A stretch of DNA of 64,000 nt from the NCBI RefSeq assembly GCF_003752415.1, contig NZ_RKHG01000001.1, positions 2,232,001-2,296,000 of the forward strand, given 5' to 3'. The notes under the pieces were generated by a model that did not search any database, had not been told where the DNA came from, and saw only the letters and a program-made list of their open reading frames with translations. Origin of the DNA: Luteococcus japonicus (GTDB lineage: Bacteria; Actinomycetota; Actinomycetes; Propionibacteriales; Propionibacteriaceae). Of the stretch, positions 25,050 to 32,608 are shown piece by piece; the first letter of the stretch is position 1, and each line of letters opens with the position of its first letter. The position numbers and the translations under genes are program-made.

Positions 25050-25253
25050 ATGGGAAACATGGCGGCACGATTCATCGAGGCGAACACCTGTCAGGACGCG
25101 TGCGGGATCATCAAGACCCGGGACCGGGTGGAGGGCGCGCCCGTCTACCGCTGTCCGGGTTGCGACTCTCGCTGGATCGAACTCAATGAGCGCACCGGCG
25201 AGAAGGACGAGGCCAAGCCCTCCGCCCTGGAGCGCTTGCTGCACCGACGCTGA
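25050..25253 (+). CDS. Small zinc-ribbon-like protein, 67 aa
   Basis: Short protein with two cysteine pairs, NTCQDACG and YRCPGCDSRW, spaced like a zinc ribbon, followed by a charged C-terminus (LNERTGEKDEAKPSALERLL). The ATG at 25050 (GNMAARFIEAN) or 25059 may be used; the open frame extends further upstream into the GT39 terminator and is not coding there. Function unknown. It sits alone between the GT39 gene and a lipoprotein gene. Confidence 0.6.
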   Translation: MGNMAARFIEANTCQDACGIIKTRDRVEGAPVYRCPGCDSRWIELNERTGEKDEAKPSALERLLHRR

Positions 25254-25316
25254 AGCCTGCTTCCCACGTGTTTGTCGGCATTCGAGCGAGAGCCGAGCTC
25301 CGCGTAGGCTCGAGGC

Positions 25317-26777
25317 ATGCGACGGCTGGGATTCGACCGGAGGACGGGCCCTGCCGTGCTCCTGGCCGCCGCCCTGCTGACTCCCGCCGGATGCAGCGCG
25401 GACCAGGAGCCGGGCACCACGCCGTCTGCCTCCGTCACATCCCCCAGCGCACCGGCGAGCACGCCAGGCCAGGAGGGCGGTCCCGCCTCCGTCGACGAAG
25501 GCGCCCAGGGCCAGGCAGAGGCTCCCACCGAGGTGCCACTTGAGTGGACCACCACGACCACCCGGCCGGCCAGTGATGTGGTCAACGTCGGGGGCCACGC
25601 CATGCTGGTGGCCAGCGTGGACAAGCACCTGGAGCTGCAGGAACTCAGCCTTGCCGACGGCCACGTGGAGTGGGCCCATCGCGTGAGTTCGTCGATGGTG
25701 GCCCCCGAGGTGGCGATGCCCGTCACTGCGGTGCTGGATCGCTATGTGGCCGTGCTCGAACCCCTCACCGGCCCCGGTCAGCGCGCCCGGATGCGCCTGC
25801 TGGACACCACCAGTCGTGGCGAGGCCGTGGCCGACACCGGCATCCATGTCTTCACCTCCTTCCCGGAGATCTGCTCCGACGATGCCTCCTCGGTGTGCGC
25901 CAATGCGATCTCCGGCGTCAAGTCCCACGAGGTACGCCTGCGCGTCGACGGGCGACAGAGCAGCCGCGCCCTGCCGGACTCCGGCGACTCCTACGAGGAC
26001 CTCGGTGTCAACGGACTGGTGCGCTTCCTGGAACCGAAGACCCGCAAGGCCACGATCGGGGTCGAACACGGCGGCAAGCTGCTGTGGCACCGTCTGGAGG
26101 TCGACGTCTTCGGCAAGCTCTCGTCCCGTGCCGGGCGCGGCTTCGACATTTCCGATGGGGTTGTCTACGGAACTGTCGGAATGTCCAGGCCCACCCGGGC
26201 CAACCCGATGCCCTCGCGTCGCCTGACCGTAGGGCTGGATGCCGACACCGGCAAGACCCTGTGGCGGATGCCCGCCGCGGACCTGGGCTGCAGTTCGCGT
26301 CGCGACGTCGTGCTGGTCTGCGAGTGGCAGGCGGGGACTGTTCGCAATGACGGTTCCGTCGAGGGCGGCCGCGTGGTGGTGAGCCGGATCGACCCGAACA
26401 CCGGCAAGCGGATCTGGCGTACCCGTCCCTTCTTCGTGGTCGGCCGTGACGCCGGTGCCCTGGGCAATACCGGCAATGACGTGGTGATCACCGAGACCAC
26501 GGGTCGATCGGTCATCGAGACCACCACCGGCGCCGTGCGGATGGCGCTGCCCCGGGACGTCGCCTGGCGTCGGGTCGGCATCCAGGTGGCCAGCAATGAC
26601 CCGCACTACAAGGGAAGCTCCCCGGTCACCACACGGCGGGGCGTCGTCAACCGCAATGAGCCGGAGACCGAGCCGGAGCGCTTCTACCAGCCGCTGCCGG
26701 ACCAGACGGGAGACACCTTCGGGGACCTGCGGCTGCTGAGTCTGGCCGGCCGCGTGATCGCGCTCAAGGTCTCATGA
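25317..26777 (+). CDS. Lipoprotein with PQQ-like beta-propeller repeats
   Basis: Secreted lipoprotein of 486 aa. A signal peptide ends in the lipobox LLTPAGC (Cys26), followed by a Ser/Pro/Thr-rich linker to about residue 75. The rest has repeated beta-strand blades with Trp-containing ends typical of PQQ-like propellers (DADTGKTLWRMPA, DPNTGKRIWRTRPF, ELSLADGHVEWAHRV). Such proteins act as outer-surface binding scaffolds; no catalytic residues are recognisable. Its stop overlaps the start of the TauE gene (ATGA), so the two are co-translated. Confidence 0.78.
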   Translation: MRRLGFDRRTGPAVLLAAALLTPAGCSADQEPGTTPSASVTSPSAPASTPGQEGGPASVDEGAQGQAEAPTEVPLEWTTTTTRPASDVVNVGGHAMLVASVDKHLELQELSLADGHVEWAHRVSSSMVAPEVAMPVTAVLDRYVAVLEPLTGPGQRARMRLLDTTSRGEAVADTGIHVFTSFPEICSDDASSVCANAISGVKSHEVRLRVDGRQSSRALPDSGDSYEDLGVNGLVRFLEPKTRKATIGVEHGGKLLWHRLEVDVFGKLSSRAGRGFDISDGVVYGTVGMSRPTRANPMPSRRLTVGLDADTGKTLWRMPAADLGCSSRRDVVLVCEWQAGTVRNDGSVEGGRVVVSRIDPNTGKRIWRTRPFFVVGRDAGALGNTGNDVVITETTGRSVIETTTGAVRMALPRDVAWRRVGIQVASNDPHYKGSSPVTTRRGVVNRNEPETEPERFYQPLPDQTGDTFGDLRLLSLAGRVIALKVS

Positions 26778-27541
26778 GCCTGTGGACCCTGCCCCTGGGA
26801 ATCCTGGTGGGCATCGTGATGGGCAGCCTGGGTGGCGGGGGCGCGATCCTCACCATCCCGCTGCTGGTCTACGTGCTGCACCAGAGCCCCCATGCCGCCA
26901 CCGAGGGTTCGCTGTTGATCATCGGCATCTCGTCCCTGATCGGCTTGTGGCCACACCACCGCACCGGCCGCGTGCGCTGGGTCGACGGTGCGCTCTTCGG
27001 GGCGCTGGGGATCGTGGGATCCATGATGGGATCTGCGGCCTCAACGCAGGTTGAGGGCGAGGTCCTGATGGCCCTGTTCAGCGTCTTGCTGCTCGTCGTC
27101 GCGTGGTTGATGTTCCGGGCGCGAGCCCGCGGCCGTTCCGGTGGTGGCGGGCAGGCGAGGCCCTTCTGGCAGCTGCTGCTGACCGCGACGGGTGTGGGGC
27201 TGCTCACCGGCTTCTTCGGGGTGGGCGGTGGCTTCGCCGTCGTCCCGGCGCTGACCCTGGTGCTCGGCTTCGCGATGAAGGAGGCAATCGCCACGTCGCT
27301 GCTGGTGATTGCCATCAACTCGGCGACGGCGCTGGCATCGCGGCTGACCATCGGGGTGGCCCTGGACTGGGGCGTGGTGGTGCCCTTCGCCGTCGGCGCG
27401 AGCCTGGGGAGTCTGGCCGGTGGGCGCGTGGCGCGGCTGGCCGACCCGCGGCAGCTGCAGTTCGCCTTCGCCTGCCTGCTGGTTCTCCTGGCGCTCTTCG
27501 TCGGAGCGCAGAACATCCCCGCCGCCCTGCACCTGCTCTGA
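26774..27541 (+). CDS. TauE/SafE-family sulfite/anion exporter-like permease
   Basis: Membrane protein of 255 aa with seven to eight helices and the two related halves of TauE/SafE: GILVGIVMGSLGGGGAILTI near the start and GLLTGFFGVGGGFAVVPAL in the middle. Family members export sulfite, sulfoacetate or other small organic anions; the substrate here is unknown. The ATG at 26774 overlaps the lipoprotein gene. Confidence 0.85.
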   Translation: MSLWTLPLGILVGIVMGSLGGGGAILTIPLLVYVLHQSPHAATEGSLLIIGISSLIGLWPHHRTGRVRWVDGALFGALGIVGSMMGSAASTQVEGEVLMALFSVLLLVVAWLMFRARARGRSGGGGQARPFWQLLLTATGVGLLTGFFGVGGGFAVVPALTLVLGFAMKEAIATSLLVIAINSATALASRLTIGVALDWGVVVPFAVGASLGSLAGGRVARLADPRQLQFAFACLLVLLALFVGAQNIPAALHLL

Positions 27542-27571
27542 GGTGCTGGCCAACGAGGATGGCGTGGGTGC

Positions 27572-27820
27572 TCAGGCGTTGAGGTTGACCATCCAGTTGA
27601 TGCCGAACTTGTCGGTCAGCTGGCCGAATTCCGCGCCCCACATCTGCTTCTCCATGGGCAGGGTGACCTGGCCTCCCTCGGCCAGGGCGGTGAAGAAGTC
27701 CCGCAGGCGCACGTCGTCGCCGGAGATGGTGACATTGTTGCCGGGCAGGTAGGGCATCTCGTCGGGGGTGTTGGAGGCCATCAGGGTGAAGCCGTCGGCG
27801 GTGGGCGGGGCTCCGTGCGC
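27572..27820 (-). pseudogene. PhnB-like VOC protein, C-terminal fragment
   Basis: From about 27820 to the stop at 27572 the minus strand encodes DGFTLMASNTPDEMPYLPGN, VRLRDFFTALAEGGQVTLPM and EFGQLTDKFGINWMVNLN, which is the second beta-alpha module of PhnB/3-demethylubiquinone-like VOC proteins. The first half (about 60-70 aa) is missing and the upstream sequence runs into the divergent HAD gene. It is a truncated gene. Confidence 0.75.
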
Positions 27821-27861
27821 TGGGGACTGGGCGCATGTGCGGCCTCGCTAGGCTTGGGGTC

Positions 27862-28515
27862 ATGCCGCTGCTCTTCGTTGACCTGGACAACACGCTCGTC
27901 GACCGCGCCAGCGCCCACCGGGCGTGGGCCGTCGGCTACCTCGCCCAACGGGGTGCGGATCCAGCGCTTGTGGAGGAGATGGTGCGCGCGGACGGCGACG
28001 GACTGCGTCCCAAGCCGGAGGCCGCGGCGGACCTCCAACGCATCCTGGGGCTCAGCGACGAGGAGACGGCCGGCATCACCAAGGTCCTGCGTCAGGGTGT
28101 GCTGGACAACCTGCGGGTGGAGCAGGAGGTGCTGGACGCACTCGGCCGGGCGACGGCCGCCGGGTGGACGCCCTTCATCGTCACCAATGGCGTGGTGCCC
28201 CAACAGGACCTCAAGATCACCAACCTGGGTCTGGATCGGCATGTCACCGGCTGGGTGGTCAGCGATGTCGTCGGGGTGCGCAAGCCGGATCCGCGCATCT
28301 TCCACCTCGCGGCCCGGCAGGCCGGCCTGCCGCTGGAGGGAGCGTGGATGGTCGGCGACGCGCATGACACGGACATCGAGGGTGCCCAGGCCGCCGGAAT
28401 CAACAGCGTCTACATTGGCCGCGGCCGGTCCTGGCCTGCCGGGCTGCCGGAGCCGACGGCCTTCGCCGACTCCTTCGCGCAGGCGGTGGACCTCATCCTC
28501 GGCTGGCGGAGCTGA
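27862..28515 (+). CDS. HAD-superfamily hydrolase
   Basis: Phosphatase-like protein of 217 aa with all four HAD motifs: FVDLDNTLVDR (motif I, nucleophile Asp near residue 7), IVTNG (motif II, about 110), the Lys of RKPDPRIF (about 145) and VGDAHDTDIEGAQAAG (motif IV, about 168). The cap region between motif I and II is helical, as in the YjjG/haloacid type. ATG at 27862 chosen because it begins right before motif I. Substrate probably a small phosphorylated metabolite. Confidence 0.88.
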   Translation: MPLLFVDLDNTLVDRASAHRAWAVGYLAQRGADPALVEEMVRADGDGLRPKPEAAADLQRILGLSDEETAGITKVLRQGVLDNLRVEQEVLDALGRATAAGWTPFIVTNGVVPQQDLKITNLGLDRHVTGWVVSDVVGVRKPDPRIFHLAARQAGLPLEGAWMVGDAHDTDIEGAQAAGINSVYIGRGRSWPAGLPEPTAFADSFAQAVDLILGWRS

Positions 28516-28531
28516 GTGCTGGCCCTCTTCG

Positions 28532-28577
28532 ACGCACCAGGCGCCCGTCACCGGATGGTGGCGGGCGCCTGGTGCGT
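28532..28577. terminator. Bidirectional hairpin terminator
   Basis: Long stem ACGCACCAGGCGCCCG / CGGGCGCCTGGTGCGT with inner CACC/GGTG pairs, between the HAD gene (+) and the microprotein gene ending at 28596 (-). Confidence 0.8.
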
Positions 28578-28595
28578 GCTAACGAAGAATGTGGC

Positions 28596-28757
28596 TCAGG
28601 CGGCAATCTTGAGCGGGCTGACAACCGGCTCGTCGGAGATGCGGCGGTCGGTGAGGACCGTGTCTGCCGTCTGGCGGGGGCTGGGTGCGTCGAGCAGCCA
28701 CAGGACGGCAGCGGCAATCCAGATGGCGATCACTGCGGTGAGGAAGAGAGGGGCCAT
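28596..28757 (-). CDS. Single-TM microprotein, copy 1 (53 aa)
   Basis: One N-terminal membrane helix (LFLTAVIAIWIAAAVLWLLD) followed by a short hydrophilic tail with DRRISDEPVV. The ATG at 28757 has AGGAGA at ideal spacing (AGGAGACGACC-ATG), which strongly supports translation. It is paralogous to the next minus-strand microprotein upstream: same length, same helix ending xLWxxD, same T-V-L/E-V-L and DEPV pattern. Function unknown. Confidence 0.7.
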   Translation of the reverse strand: MAPLFLTAVIAIWIAAAVLWLLDAPSPRQTADTVLTDRRISDEPVVSPLKIAA

Positions 28758-28895
28758 GGTCGTCTCCTGAGTGGGTTGGAGCGGTATTCCCCCGAGCACC
28801 GCGTCTCATCGTTGAGGTGCCAGCAACCATAGCGCCTCAGCAAAGCTTCAGGGAGATCTGTTCACACAAGAAATTCGTGTCGGTGTTCGGGTTGG

Positions 28896-29051
28896 TCAGG
28901 CCGCCCGGTCCCGGTACTCGTCGAGCCGGACCGGCTCGTCCTGGTGGGAGAGGACCTCGTTGATGGTCGCGCGGGTCTTGGTGTCATCGGAGAACCAGAG
29001 GAATCCGGCGACCAGCCACAGGGTCACGACGGCGATGATGAGGGCGATCAT
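28896..29051 (-). CDS. Single-TM microprotein, copy 2 (51 aa)
   Basis: Starts at the ATG at 29051, preceded by TAGGAGACCCC. It has one membrane helix (IALIIAVVTLWLVAGFLWFS) and a tail ending QDEPVRLDEYRDRAA. It aligns end to end with the 53-aa microprotein 140 bp downstream, so the pair arose by tandem duplication. Each has its own ribosome-binding site and they are separated by 138 bp, which may include a second promoter. No function can be assigned. Confidence 0.7.
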   Translation of the reverse strand: MIALIIAVVTLWLVAGFLWFSDDTKTRATINEVLSHQDEPVRLDEYRDRAA

Positions 29052-29365
29052 GGGGTCTCCTAGGAGAAGGAACTGGATGGTGCTGGTCCCGGCCCCCGCC
29101 GGTGTCGAACTTCGGAGCCCCCTGCCACGAAGGGGCGGCACAACTGCTTGCGCAGCAGACCGCCTTGTGTCAAAGGGTTTCATTCCCTGCCGGAGGAAGC
29201 AAATAAAACGGTAGAGCTGCCGCGGACCTTCAGCTTCTCAGGCGCTGGGGCACCCCTTCGGGTGTGACGGGCGAGACCCGCTGTCAGTGACGTCAGGTAG
29301 TCTCGAACTCCCATGCGCACCACCTTCCCCACCCCCGGCAGCGCACCCCGGAAGGGGCGCCGCCG
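29052..29365. other. Gene-free divergent spacer
   Basis: 314 bp between microprotein copy 2 and the helicase. It contains the microprotein ribosome-binding site and, on the plus strand, a short 18-codon frame (ATG 29313, ending in the TGA at 29367) that overlaps the helicase TTG start. No other structure was recognised. Confidence 0.5.
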
Positions 29366-31126
29366 TTGAGCACCTCCGCCTTCGAACACATCTCTCCGGC
29401 CTGGCCCGGCCGCGCCCCCTGGGGCACGGCACGCAGCCTGCGCGCCTGGCAGCAGGAGGCGCTGGACATCTACCTGCGCGACGAGCCACGGGACTTCCTG
29501 GCCGTCGCCACCCCCGGCGCCGGCAAGACGACCTTCGCCCTGCGCGTCGCCGCGGAACTGCTGCACCGGCGCATCATCACCCGGGTCCTCGTCGTGGCCC
29601 CCACCGAGCACCTCAAGGTGCAGTGGGCGGAGGCCGCCAGCAAGGTGGGCATCAACATCGACCCGGGCCTGGGCGGTTCCATGCGGGGGCGTTCCAAGGA
29701 GTTCGACGGCATCGCCGTCACCTATGCCGGCGTCGCGGCCCGTGTGCATCACTACCGGGCTCGGGTGGAGAACTTCAAGACGCTGGTCATCCTCGACGAG
29801 GTGCACCACGCCGGTGACGCCCTGAGCTGGGGAGACGCCATTCAGGAGGCCTTCCAGCCTGCCGTGCGGCGCCTGGCGCTGACCGGTACCCCCTTCCGCT
29901 CCGACGAGAGCCCCATCCCCTTCGTCACCTACGAGGAACTGCCCAGCGGCGCCAAGCAGTCCCGGGCCGACTACACCTACGGCTACGCCGAGGCCCTGCG
30001 GGACAATGTCGTGCGCCCGGTGATCTTCATGGCCTACGGCGGCCCGATGCGCTGGCGCACCAAGGCCGGCGACGAACTGGCCGCCAATCTTGGCGAGGCG
30101 CTCACCAAGGACCTCACCGCCCACGCCTGGCGCACCGCCCTGGACCCCAAGGGCGAATGGATCCAGTCCGTGCTCAAGGCCGCCGACATCAGGCTCTCGG
30201 AGGTGCGCCGCCATGTCCCCGACGCCGGGGGCCTGGTGATTGCCACCAACCAGACCCAGGCCCGCTCCTATGCCCGGATCCTGCACCAGGTGACGGGGGA
30301 GAAGCCCACCGTCGTGCTGTCCGACGAGGAGGGCGCCAGCAAGCGGATCGAGGACTTCAGTGGCTCCGAGGCGCGCTGGCTGGTGGCCGTTCGCATGGTC
30401 TCCGAGGGCGTCGACGTCCCGCGCCTGTCTGTCGGCGTCTACGCGACGGCCACCTCCACACCCCTCTTCTTCGCCCAGGCCGTCGGGCGTTTCGTGCGTA
30501 CCCGGCGACGTGGTGAAGTGGCCACCGTCTTCCTGCCCACCGTGCCGGTGATCCTGTCCCATGCCGCCCTGTTGGAGCAGCAACGCGACCACATCCTCGG
30601 TGGCCGGAAGACGGCCGACGAGGACGACCTGTTCGCCCAGGAAGACCTCCTGATGGAACAGGCCAACCAGGACGCCAAGGCCTCCGACGACCTGCTCGGC
30701 GAGTGGGAGGCCCTGGAGAGCGTCGCGCAGTTCGACCACGTGATGTTCGACTCGCAGCAGTTCGGCCTGAATGCGGAACCCAGCTCCGAGGAGGAGGCCG
30801 ACTATCTTGGCCTGCCCGGGCTGCTGGAACCCGACCAGGTGCGAGACCTGCTCAAGGAGCGCCAGCGCCGCCAGCTCAAGCGCCAGGAGCGGCAGGACAA
30901 GAAGGAGCACGTCGCCCCCGAGGTGAGTCTGCACCGGGCGCTGGAGACCAAGCGCAAGGAGTTGAACTCCCTGGTCAGCCAGTACGCCCGCTCCCGCGGC
31001 ATCCCGCACAGCCACATCCACGCCGAGTTGCGCCGCCAGGCCGGCGGCCCACCCCTGTCCCGCGCCTCCACGGACCAGGTGGACTCCCGGATCCGGCTGA
31101 TCCGCAAGTGGCACACCGGAAAGTAG
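29366..31126 (+). CDS. SF2 DEAD/DEAH-type helicase
   Basis: Superfamily 2 nucleic-acid helicase, 586 aa. Motifs: RAWQQEALDIYL (Q-like), VATPGAGKTTFALR (Walker A, about 48-60), VVAPTEHLKVQW (Ia), VILDEVHHAGDAL (DEVH Walker B, about 138), LALTGTPF (III), ARWLVAVRMVSEGVDVPRLS (V) and AQAVGRFVRTRRRGE (VI, about 382). After the RecA-like core, the C-terminal 150 aa are charged and coiled-coil-like (LLKERQRRQLKRQERQDKKE). It begins at TTG 29366. Such single-chain helicases are common and uncharacterised in Actinobacteria; no nuclease partner is adjacent. Confidence 0.85.
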   Translation: MSTSAFEHISPAWPGRAPWGTARSLRAWQQEALDIYLRDEPRDFLAVATPGAGKTTFALRVAAELLHRRIITRVLVVAPTEHLKVQWAEAASKVGINIDPGLGGSMRGRSKEFDGIAVTYAGVAARVHHYRARVENFKTLVILDEVHHAGDALSWGDAIQEAFQPAVRRLALTGTPFRSDESPIPFVTYEELPSGAKQSRADYTYGYAEALRDNVVRPVIFMAYGGPMRWRTKAGDELAANLGEALTKDLTAHAWRTALDPKGEWIQSVLKAADIRLSEVRRHVPDAGGLVIATNQTQARSYARILHQVTGEKPTVVLSDEEGASKRIEDFSGSEARWLVAVRMVSEGVDVPRLSVGVYATATSTPLFFAQAVGRFVRTRRRGEVATVFLPTVPVILSHAALLEQQRDHILGGRKTADEDDLFAQEDLLMEQANQDAKASDDLLGEWEALESVAQFDHVMFDSQQFGLNAEPSSEEEADYLGLPGLLEPDQVRDLLKERQRRQLKRQERQDKKEHVAPEVSLHRALETKRKELNSLVSQYARSRGIPHSHIHAELRRQAGGPPLSRASTDQVDSRIRLIRKWHTGK

Positions 31127-31149
31127 TCCCCGGACAACATCTGGACACC

Positions 31150-31236
31150 TGACCCATCTTCCCGATCGAGCGCTGACGGGTCTTTGACACGTTCACACTG
31201 CACTGGGGTGCGGAATTCGCTCGATCGGGAAGATGA
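31150..31236. repeat. MITE-like palindromic repeat, copy 1
   Basis: 87-bp element with perfect 18-bp terminal inverted repeats (CATCTTCCCGATCGAGCG at 31155-31172 and its complement at 31218-31235) and a 45-bp core containing TTTGACACGTTCACACTGCA. Near-identical copy at 32201-32283, half copy at 36554-36601. Similarity with copy 2 extends upstream over TCTGGACA. It lies 24 bp after the helicase stop and could also terminate that transcript. Confidence 0.85.
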
Positions 31237-31342
31237 CTCCTCGCCGAATCCGGGTTTTCCACAGGATTTGGCTTCCCGAGGACCTGTCCACAGGCATCGA
31301 ATGGTGTGAAAATTCCAAAGGCTCGACGCACATCCTGCAGTC

Positions 31343-32203
31343 ATGGAAGTTCTTCAGGCCCGTGGGGGCGTGTGCAGGACCAAGGCCCTCCGGGCGTCCG
31401 GGATGACCAAGTAGCAGATCATCTACGCCGTCGGGGCCGGGCGCCTGCGGCGGGTACGCATCGGTTGGTATGCGACGGGGGTGGCGGACGCGAAGGTGGA
31501 GCGGGCCGTGGCCGCGGGAGGGGTGCTGGGTTGTGCCTCGGCCCTCGCCTTCCATGGCGCCTGGGACGTCACCGGTGGGACAGTCCATGTCCATTGTGGT
31601 CACGACAGGACCGGCCGGATGCCCGCGGGCATGTCCCGCTGTCGGTCCCGGGGTTTCCGGGATGACAGGGTGCCGGCCCACGCCGTCGACGACATCGACG
31701 TCGCGCTGCGCTGCGCGTGGTGGTGTCTGCCGCGGGATGAGCTGGTGATGGTCTGTGACTCCTTGATGCACCAGGAGCTGGCCACCCGGGAGGAGATCCG
31801 AACTGCTCTGTGCGGCCTGCGCGGCGTGGCGGACTTCATGGAGCGTTGTGACACCGCCGAGTCCGGCACCGAGAGTCTGGTGCGGCTGAGGCTCCGGCGG
31901 CGTGGCATCGAGCTGAAGCCGCAGGTGGACATCGGGGGAGTGGGGCGGGTGGACTTCCTGGTGGGCGAGCGGCTGGTCATTGAGGTGGACAGCAAGGCAC
32001 ACCACACCGGCGAGGAGAACTACCGCAAGGATCGGGAGTGGGACCTCAAACTCGTCGCCCTGGGGTACGTCGTGGTGCGGCTCACCTATGGACAGGTGAT
32101 GTTCCACTGGCACGAGGCGGAACCCCACCTGCTCGCGATCCTGCGTCGGGGAGACCAGTGGTGGGGCTCACGGAAGGGTGCGCGCACCGGTCTGGACAAG
32201 TGA
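31343..32203 (+). pseudogene. AbiEi-antitoxin/DUF559 (Vsr-like nuclease fold) protein with an early stop
   Basis: The plus-strand frame from the ATG at 31343 opens with MEVLQARGGVCRTKALRASG, has an in-frame TAG at 31412-31414 (codon 24), and continues in the same frame as QIIYAVGAGRLRRVRIGWYA, the winged-helix start of AbiEi-like proteins. The C-terminal DUF559 domain is intact: GTESLVRLRLRRRGIELKPQ, GRVDFLVGERLVIEVDSKAH and LVALGYVVVRLTYGQV, i.e. the E-x-D-x-K nuclease core of the Vsr/endonuclease fold. Without stop-codon suppression, only an internal start (for example 31481) could yield the nuclease half. Direct copies of the palindromic repeat flank the gene and the downstream copy supplies its TGA. 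Confidence 0.75.
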
Positions 32204-32283
32204 CCCATCTTCCCGATCGAGCGCTGACGGGTCTTTGGCACGTTCAAATTGCACTGGGGTGCGGAATTCGCTCGATCGGGAAG
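32201..32283. repeat. MITE-like palindromic repeat, copy 2
   Basis: Same element and orientation as 31150-31236. Inverted ends CTTCCCGATCGAGCG (32209-32223) and CGCTCGATCGGGAAG (32269-32283), with a few substitutions in the core (TTTGGCACGTTCAAATTGCA). Confidence 0.85.
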
Positions 32284-32509
32284 GCAACGGTTGGGGGGGC
32301 ACGGTTTCGGTTGGCCCTTGACCACCTGGATCGGAGTGAGGGTGCGTTTGATCACGAGGAAGTGCGTCTGCTTGCCTGAGGCATTGCGGGTTCGCTGACC
32401 GTTGGTCGCACTCCGTAGCTCGAAGCTGGACGGATCCAGGGTGAGGACCTCGGTGAACGTGGTGTCGTCGACCGTCCCGACGTGATGGAGCAGGATGCCC
32501 CTGGGGGTG

Positions 32510-32606
32510 CGCTCACGACGGGGCCGGTGGAGGTGGAGTCACCGAAGCCACCCAGAATCACCGAGATGAAGGACCGGTTCATCGCCTTGCACATGATGTA
32601 GCTCAG
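32510..32606 (-). pseudogene. NAD(P) transhydrogenase beta-subunit (pntB) scrap
   Basis: About 30 codons encode [21 protein letters not shown], a hallmark of PntB before its NADP-binding domain. The reading frame then loses similarity ([15 protein letters not shown]). Between 32283 and 32510 another minus-strand frame encodes [19 protein letters not shown] and ends near 32345, which I do not recognise. This 400-bp stretch is gene debris between the repeat and the UvrA-like gene. Confidence 0.6.
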
Positions 32607-32608
32607 GG

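Noticed and set aside
29366-31126. Helicase as part of a phage-defence operon
   Set aside because: SF2 helicases occur in many defence systems, but no nuclease, methylase or other partner is adjacent and the protein looks like a common stand-alone actinobacterial helicase.
31343-32203. Intact AbiE-type toxin-antitoxin system
   Set aside because: Only the AbiEi-like/DUF559 protein is present, with an early stop; no AbiEii nucleotidyltransferase gene follows.
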